DNA of 64,000 nt from CAKMZU01 sp965248335. Its GTDB lineage: Bacteria; Pseudomonadota; Gammaproteobacteria; Pseudomonadales; DT-91. The notes below the pieces were generated by a model, which was given only the letters and a program-made list of their open reading frames with translations, made no database searches and was not told the origin of the DNA. Made by a program: the position numbers and the translations under genes. Below, piece after piece: positions 47,501 through 56,500 of this stretch (position 1 is its first letter; each line of letters opens with the position of its first letter). The stretch is taken from the NCBI GenBank assembly GCA_965248335.1, contig CBDFIY010000002.1:682001-746000 (forward strand), written 5' to 3'.

Positions 47501-50500
47501 TCAGCAGGCTCAATCCGAATGCCACGTACTTTGATTTGATGGTCTTTTCGTCCGATAAAAATAAGCGCATCGTTATTTTGGTGCTGTTCAGGTCTACTTG
47601 TTACTAGGTCGCCGGTTTTGTAGGCGTTACCTGTCTGTGGCTGATTAAAAAACGCGGCATTATGATTGTGTGCATGCCCGGTGTAGCCCAAGCCTAAACC
47701 CGCACCTGCAATCAGCATTTCGCCGGCTAAACCTCGCGGTAAAATTCTGCCCGCGGCATCCGCGATATTCAATGAAACAAAAGGCGGTGCAACACCGAGC
47801 GGGATAGGGTCAACAAGCTGCTCAGGTGAATCGATAATGTGGTAGGTAGCGATATCGGTACATTCGCTTGGCCCGTACATGTTCACAATGGAGGCTTGGT
47901 TGTGCGGGTTGCTAAACCAGTTTTTAAGTTGCGCACTATGAATGGCTTCGCCACCTAAAAGCAGGCATTGCAATGAAGATAACGCGGTAAACTGATCAGG
48001 CTGATCAAACAACGGATAACAAGCCGAAGGCGCTGCATTGATCAGGGTGATTTTTTGTTGATCGATGGTGCGAATAATCGCTGCCGGATCATAAATAGCC
48101 ATATCCTGAAAAACCAAGGTCGCCCCACCTAGGAGTGATGCAAACAGGTTCTTTTGTGTTAAATCAAAACCCACGGATGAAATAACGAGGATGCGTTGTT
48201 TGTCATCAATCGTAAATTGCGCCTGATACCATAGCAGCAGGTTTAAAAAATTGGCCTGCGTGATACGCGCACCTTTGGGTTGTCCTGTAGAACCTGAGGT
48301 ATAAATCGTATAAAGCGTATCGCTGAGCTGGGTTTGGTGGTTGGGTGCTTCAGTGCTTTCTGTGAGGTTTTGCGTGTTTATAACAGGCGTTGCAAACAAC
48401 GTTTTATCCTCACTCATCACACACGCAAGCTCGGCATCATCGGCAATGAACTGCTTGCGTTCAATCGGGTATTTTGTATCGATAGCCACGTAATTGGCAC
48501 CGATTTTTAACACTGCAAGCAGCGCAACCATGTAGGAGCAAGAGGCTTCTAAATGCAAACCGACACTGTCGTTTTTATTAACACCGGCATTGAGCAAACG
48601 ATGTGCTAGTTGATTAGCTTGTTGATCAAGCTGATGAAAACTGAGCTGCGTGGCTTTATCAATAACCGCTATTTTTTGCCCAAATCTGCTGATGGCAGGG
48701 ATGAGAGCATCCAGTACTGATTGCACGGGGTAATCGCGTTTGATAGGCAGCTGTGGTTTTTCATCGGGAAGCAGCAGCGAAAGACGATTGAGCTGGGTTT
48801 CGCCTGCAAGAATTTGTTGTGATAAATGCAGCAGCCGCTGTAAAAACTGGCAATCGGTAAAAAAGGCTTTATCGAAACTAAAATGAAACCGCAGATGATC
48901 ATCAGCAACCCGTACGGTGAGATTCACGGCATTATCCATAACAGGCGCGATAAAGGTTAAAGGTGCCGCTCGGTGTTCAAAATCAATGCTATTCGGCAAG
49001 GTATAAAAATTATACAAAAACTGACAAGTGCTAGATGTCGATAAGGCTTGCTGTGCGCTGTTAGATAAACCCAGTGTGTGGCGAGAGGCTTTTTGTTGTG
49101 ACCTAAAGTGCATTAACAAATCGCTAATGCTGCCATCGTTAACGCATGATACGGGAACCAATACCGGCAAATTCGAAAAATAACAGCCAACGGTTTGGCT
49201 ATGTCCGGCAGGGCGGGCGGCCAATACTTCATGAAAGAAAAAGTCATCTTCAGCGAAGCAATAGCTGTTCAAGAGTAAGCTGTACAAGGCTTTAATATAC
49301 AGTGACGGTGTGGTTTTGTGGGTTTTGCAGAAGGCTTTAATTTGATGGTAGTGTTCTGCATGGTCGTTTAGGCTGTATTCAACAAAGCCTTTATCCGATA
49401 AACCTTCGTTCGATAAACCTTGCGGTGGTGTCAGTGGCGAAAACCCTTTCAGTGCTTCTTGCCAGTAGTGTTTATTCGATAAGCTGTCATTCGCGGCAGC
49501 GCCTTGTATGTATTCGCAATAATTATCTTGCTCGTTGGCTTCAAAATCTGGCATGTCAGGGAACGCGGATAATTGTTGATAATAATGGCTGTAGCTTTCT
49601 GTAACCGCGTTGAGGGAAATACCATCCAAACAAGCATGATGCGCTCTTAAGAGAATGGCGGCGTTTCCTGCGTTACGCGTAATTAATACCAGCTCAAATA
49701 AGGGACCGCCTTGCGGGTAGCCTTGATAGACTTGATCTTTGGCATAAGCAATGAGCGCTTCATCACTGGCATCGGCTAAATCGACGATACGGAGCGGGCT
49801 TTCTTCCGTCGCAAGCACGGCGGGTTTAATGAGTTGATAAGCAGCATGACTAAAAAGTGCAGTATTGCCGAGAATGCGCATGCGCAAGGCGTTGTGACCT
49901 TGAATCGTCAACGCTAAAGCTTGCTGTAAGTGTGTGATATTCACATCGACGCGTGGATCAAGATGCTGTAGCCAGCCTAAATAGTTTCTGGGGTTGTCGC
50001 TATTGATTTCGCTGTCGAGGTAGATATCGCGTTGCACAGGTGAAAGCTGTAAAACCTGCTCGCAGCGGTTGTTATCGCTCTGGTATTGGCTCAGTAATTC
50101 GGATTGATCAAAAAGTGTGATGGCGGCAATTGCTGCATCGGGGTTTTCCATCAATTGATTTAATACATGGATAAAGCGGTCTGTGAGCGCCTGTATTTTA
50201 ACGGCCGCGTAGCGTGTAGCATTGTATTCGAGCGTGAGGGTGATGCCTTGTTTTGTGTCCTGAAACGAAAAAACTAAATCGTATTTACTGTCGGTGGCGG
50301 GCATCTCAACAGGGATAAGCTCAGCATCGTTTAGGCGAACCGTTTGTTGGCTATGTTCGTGTGTGAAATAGTTAAAACCGATACGCGTAGGTATGTCGTT
50401 GATGCCTTGGGTGTGTTGCAAACGTGCCAGCACTTGCTCGATGGAGACATCCTGATGGGCGAAAGCCCCCATGATGCGTTGTTTAACATCGGCAAAGAAA

Positions 50501-53500
50501 TCACTGACAGAAAGCTGATTATCAACAGGCTGTTGCAGCAGCAGGGTATTGATAAAAAAGCCGGCGACACGCTCTAAGCCGTGACGATGCCTGCCTGCAA
50601 CAGGCACACCCACCGTCACATGATCTTGCTGCGAGGTTTTACTGAGTAGTAAATTCATCGCGCCAAACATCAACATGAAGGGCGTAATTTTCTGTGTGCG
50701 TGCTTCTATACGGAGCTTATCAACGAGTGCGCTATCGAATGGTTGGATAAGTGTGCCAGCCGAGGATTCAATGGATACCTCGTTGTCATGCAGTAAATCA
50801 TTTAATACCCCAAGCTCGCTGTTGGCACCCTGTAGCTGGTTTTCCCAATAATCGAGCTGTTTTTCAAAGGCGGCTTGGTGTGTTTGTTGCCAGTGAGCAA
50901 AATCTGCATAGGCGAGCGGCTGTGGGCTGAGCGTGGCTTGTGTATTTTTACTGATCGCTGTGGCAAAGATAAACCAATCTTCAAGCAGCACTTCAAGCGA
51001 TAAGGCATCGGCAATGCTGTGATGAAGCACGAGATAAAATAGCGCTCTCTTGTCGGTTTGTTCTTCAATGTTAATAACACCTGCGCGAAAGCAACCGACT
51101 TCGGTTAAGGCAAAAGGCTTTATCATCTCGGCTTGTGCCAGCGCTAATGCGTCATCACGGTTCGCTGCATGATGTTGGCTAAAAGGCAGCGTCAGCGAGC
51201 TTTCTATTTGCTGGTATAAAACCCCGTCTTTTTCAAAAAGGCGCGTGCGTAAAATGCTGTGATGTTTAACCAGCTGGTTTAATGCCTGTTGAATGATTTC
51301 TGCGTCGAGTGCGCCATGGATATCAAAGGCCATGGGCATGTGATAGGCCGACGATTCAGGGTGTATCGATTGAAATAACCACAAGCGTTGCTGGTTAAAG
51401 CTCGCCAAAATGGGCTGGCTATGATCAACCGGCACGATTTTACCGAGGTCGTCAGCAATGCTGCCTGTTGCTTCAATGTGCAGGCTAAGTGCGCGCACCG
51501 TAGGGTAAAGGAAAATATCACTGACGGGTAAATTCACATCCAGCGCGTTTTCAATACGGGCGGTTAAGCTAATAGCTTTTAACGAATGGCCGCCGATTAA
51601 AAAGAAATCATCATCAATGCCAATGTGTGTTAAGGGTTCGCTGATGGCTAAGGTATCCCCAAACAGTGTGCATAAGGTTTTCTCCAGCGCGGTGTCTGCA
51701 GCAGTAAAACGTTCCTGCAGACCGCCGCCTATTTGTTCGATATCTGGCAGTGCTTTGCGATCAATTTTGCCGTTGGCACTTAATGGCATTTGCGCAAGGT
51801 GCTGCCAGTATTGTGGCAACATAAAGTGCGGTAATTGATTCGCCAAAGCTTTGTGCAAGTCAATGGTGTGTGTTGCTTCACCTGTGTAATAAGCAATGAG
51901 AGCAGTTTCGTCGTTGATATTTTCTGCGATAACCACGGCTTCTTGCACGCCTTCGAGATGAGTAATGTGGCTCTCTATATCGCCTAATTCAATCCGTTGC
52001 CCACGGATTTTGACTTGAAAATCGTTACGACCAAGATACTGAATCTGGCCATCATCAAGGTAGCGTCCAAGGTCGCCGGTTTTGTACAGTTTTTGGCTGT
52101 TAATGGTAGGGAAAGGGTTATCGATAAAGGTTTTAGCCGTTAAGGCCTCACGATTAACATAGCCGAGTGCTAAATTACGCCCACCAATATATATTTCTCC
52201 AGCAATGCCTAGCGGACAAAGATTAAGGGCGTTATCGAGGATGAGAATCTGGGTGTTAGCAATGGGCTTGCCGATGGGCACGATGCTGGGATTTTTATCA
52301 CGGCAAGGCGCATAGGTCACATCAATCGAGGCTTCGGTGGGGCCATATAGATTATCTAACTGCGTGTTAGGTAACTGTGTGAGGCAGGCAGTGACCAGCG
52401 AGGGCGGCAAGGCTTCCCCTGAGGTGAAAATTTGCTTGAGCGTTGGCAGCGGTTTTAACGCTTTTTGTTGCAAGAAAACCGCCAGCATCGAAGGCACAAA
52501 GTGACAGCAGGTGATTTGTTCTGTGTTGATGATGTGGGCCAAATAATGCGGATCTTGATGGCCCTCTTTTTTTGCGAAAACCAAACTTGCGCCTGTGATT
52601 AACGGCCAGAGTAATTCCCATACGGATACATCAAAGGTAAAAGGTGTTTTTTGTAAAACCTTGTCGCTGGGCGTTAGCGGGTATTCGGCTTGCATCCATT
52701 GCAAACGGTTAATAATGCCTTGATGAGGTACTTTGACACCCTTTGGTTGGCCGGTAGAGCCTGAGGTGTAGATGATGTTGACTAACGCATCATCGGCAAA
52801 AGGTATTGAGATATCTTGCGTGTTGTCTGTGGTCGCAAGGGTATCGATTTGCCACACCAGACAATTGGCGCTGATGTTGGTTTGGGTATCGGTGAGTATC
52901 AACGCCAGCGATGCATCGCTTGTAACAAAATCAAAACGCTCTTGAGGTAAATCGGGATCGAGTGGCACATAAGCTGCCCCTGCTTTTAAAATGCCGAGTA
53001 AACCAATCGACATATAACGACTGCGATAAAGTGATAAACCCACACGCGGCACTGAGAGATTGAGTGCACGAATTTCGGTGGCGAGTTGATTGGCGAGGCC
53101 GTTAAGTTCGCCATAGGTGAGATCACCACGTTCATCAGAAAGGGCAATGGCACCCGGTGTTTGGGCAGCGTGATGCTCAAACATATGATGAATTGCTTGG
53201 ATCTTCGGGTAATCGACTTGTGTGGCATTTGGGCTGTCAGATGAATAGGGTCTGCCAGATGAATAGGGGCTGTCAGATAAATAGGGGCCGTCAGGTGAGC
53301 CAGAATCATCGGGCGAACCAAGGAAGAACGCCGTTTCTTTTTTGGTGATCATGTTGTGATCAGCCAGCAGCGCATCGGGGGCTTGCGTGATGTGGATTAA
53401 CAGTTGAACCAAGTGCTGAGCCATGCGCTCAATGGTATTGGATTTGAAGAGACTGGTGCGGTATTCCAGCGCCATCTCGAGTTGATCATCAAGGTCAATC

Positions 53501-56500
53501 ACGTTGAGCGTAATATCAAATTTAGCACTTTGTAAGCGCTCACTTCCCTCGATAGCGGACAAGGTTAAATCGCCGAGTTGGCCTTGTAACAAGGTTTGGT
53601 TTGCACGATCGGCAGCCGTTTGCAAAATGATCATCGCTTGAAATACAGGCGTCTGTGACACATCACGCTTAACGCCTAGCTCGTCCACTAGCCAGTCAAA
53701 AGGTAAATCCTGATGCTGGAAGGCCGATAAGGTATTGGCTTTTACTTGTTGCAGGAGATCAATAAAGCTGTAATCAGGATGGATTTGGTTTCTCAGTACC
53801 AGTGTATTTAAAAATAAACCAATAACGTCCTCAAGTTGATCGTCAGAGCGATTGGCGATTGGCGTGCCGATGGTAATATCATCTTGCTGACTGTAACGTG
53901 AAAGCAGCAACGTAAACGCGCTGCTCAATGTCATGAATAAGGACGCGCCTTGTTCAGTACCTATGTGGCGGATTTTATCAGTGAGTATTTTTGGCAAGCG
54001 AAAGCGGTGCTCAGCACCTTGTGCATCGAGCTGTGCCGGGCGTATGAAGTCGGTTGGTAACGATAACGTCGGGCAGTTTTGGAGCGCCTGCTGCCAGTAG
54101 TGAAGTTGTGTTTCTTGTGTGTCGGCTAATTTTTTATTTTGCAGCAGCGTAAAGTCGGCGTACTGTAACGGCAAAGGGGTTGGGGCAAGTAACGCTCGCC
54201 CTAAGATTTGCTGATAAAACATGAATAAATCACGTAGCAAGATTTCAATCGACCAGCCATCGGCGATGATATGATGCAGACTAAGCACTAAAAAGTGTTT
54301 TGACTTGCCTGCTTGTTGGCGATACAGGCGAGCGCGTAGTAAGTGGCCTTCTGCCAAGTTAAAAGGCGCTTCGATAAACTGCTGTATAGGTGCAAGCAGA
54401 TCTAATTCTGTGCCGATAAAGGTTTCTGTTTCTAAGGTGAAATCAGTGTCAGGCGAAATTACTTGATAAGGTTTAGTTTTATCGTTGCCCGTCATAAACC
54501 CTGTACGCAGGCTTTCGTGACGAAGAATAACGGCGCGAAAAGCACCGTCGAGCGCCAGTACATCCAGTTCGCCTTCGATTTTTAGGGCAAAAGGCATGTG
54601 ATACAGGCTGCCGGGGTTGAGTTTCTCGATAAACCATAAACGCTGTTGCGCGTAGGAAAGTGGCAGCAGATCGGGGCGTTCGATCAATTGTGTTTTGCTG
54701 AGGGTTCGCCCCTCGGCATGTAAATGTTGTAAAAAATTCGCCAGTAGCTCAACGGTGGGGTGATCGAATAAATCACGCAGTTGTATATCGAGATGCAGTT
54801 GTTGCCTGAGATTAGCGATCACACGGGTGGCCAGCAAAGACTGCCCGCCGAGTGAGAAAAAATCGTCATAAAGGCTAACTGGCGAGTCAACGTGCAAAAT
54901 ATGTCGAAAGCTTTCCGCAACCTGTTTCTCTATGGGTGTTTCAGGCGCTTTATAAGCGGTTGTTTGTATGACCTGCGCTTCACCTAATGCATTTTTATCG
55001 ACTTTGCCGTTGGGCGTTAGCGGCACTTGATCAATCAGGGCGTAGGCCTTAGGTAACATGTAATGCGGCAAGGTTTGGGTTAAATCGTTTTTTAGGCGGG
55101 TTAATAGGGTCGAATCACTGGGGTTTTCAGGCACGATATAAGCGGCAAGGTAAGGGTTGTCGCCTTGTTTTAGATCAACCACCGCATCACGTACATCGCG
55201 GTGATGAGTCACGGCTTGCAATATTTCGGCAAGCTCAATACGAAAGCCGCGCAGTTTGATTTGATCATCGGTGCGCCCTTTGATGTGGAAAATGCCTTGC
55301 TGATCGATACTCGCCCTGTCGCCGGCGAGATAAAGGGTAGGGTAAGGGTCATCGATGCCACGGAAAGGATTCTCGATAAAAACATCAGCCGTTTTATTGT
55401 CAAGGTTATGGTAGCCCGCTGATAAACCGGCACCTGAGAGTGCCAGCTGCCCTGTGATACCGAAAGGGCAGAGGTTCATTTGTTCATCAACCACATAACA
55501 ACAGGTATTGGCAACGGGTCGGCCTATGGGGATTTGGCCATGCTGCATGTCTTCTAAGGTGATGTCTCGAAATGCGCTAACAACGGTGTTTTCGGCAGGG
55601 CCATAGAGATTAACGAAGCGTTTTGGACGTGAATATTCAAACACTTTTAAGCATTGGTTGACGCTCGGTGCTTCACCGCCTATACCGAGAAATTCAACAC
55701 CTGTGAAAGCATTCGGTTTCAGGTCTGCAATCAGGTTGAATAACGCAACGGTCATTAACACATGGGTGACCTTGTGCGTTTGAATGCAGGCGCTAAATTT
55801 ATCGACATCGAGCAAATTGTCTTGTGAAATACCAATAAGCGTACTGCCGTTGAGCAATGCACCAAACACTTCCCAGATGGCAGCATCAAAGGCAACATTG
55901 GATAAATGCATGATGCGTTTGTCGGCACCAAAATCAAAACTTTTATGATCATCGACGAGGCGTAAAAGATTAGCGTGGCTAATCGGCACGCCTTTGGGTT
56001 TTCCTGTGGAGCCTGAGGTGTAGATCATGTAAGCCGTGTTATTGGTGTTGGTATGGGCCTGTGAAATAACCGGTGTGAAAGGCTGTGCATGCGTAGCTTT
56101 TTGCTTGAGTGCGTTTAGGGTTAATACAGGAACATCCGTGGCAAAAGGTAATTCGTCTTTGGATATAACCAGCACCGCACCTGAATCGGTGATGATATAT
56201 TGCTGGCGTTGCTCTGGATAACTTGGATCAAGTGGTACATAAAAACTGCCGAGCTTGCAGCAGGCCAATGTGCAAATCAGCATATCCACACTGCGCGTAA
56301 GGTTGAGGATGATGCCTTGCTCTGGCGAGATACCTGCTTGCTGGAAGCTGTAGGCAAAATTGTCGCTTAACGTATCGAGCTGTGTGTAGGTGAGTGTTTC
56401 ATCATTAAAAACAATCGCATTTTTGTTAGCGTAGGTTTTGGTTATCTGTGAAAAACGTTTGGCCAATGTGGCTGTTTCTGTCAATATTTCTTCGCCGCAG

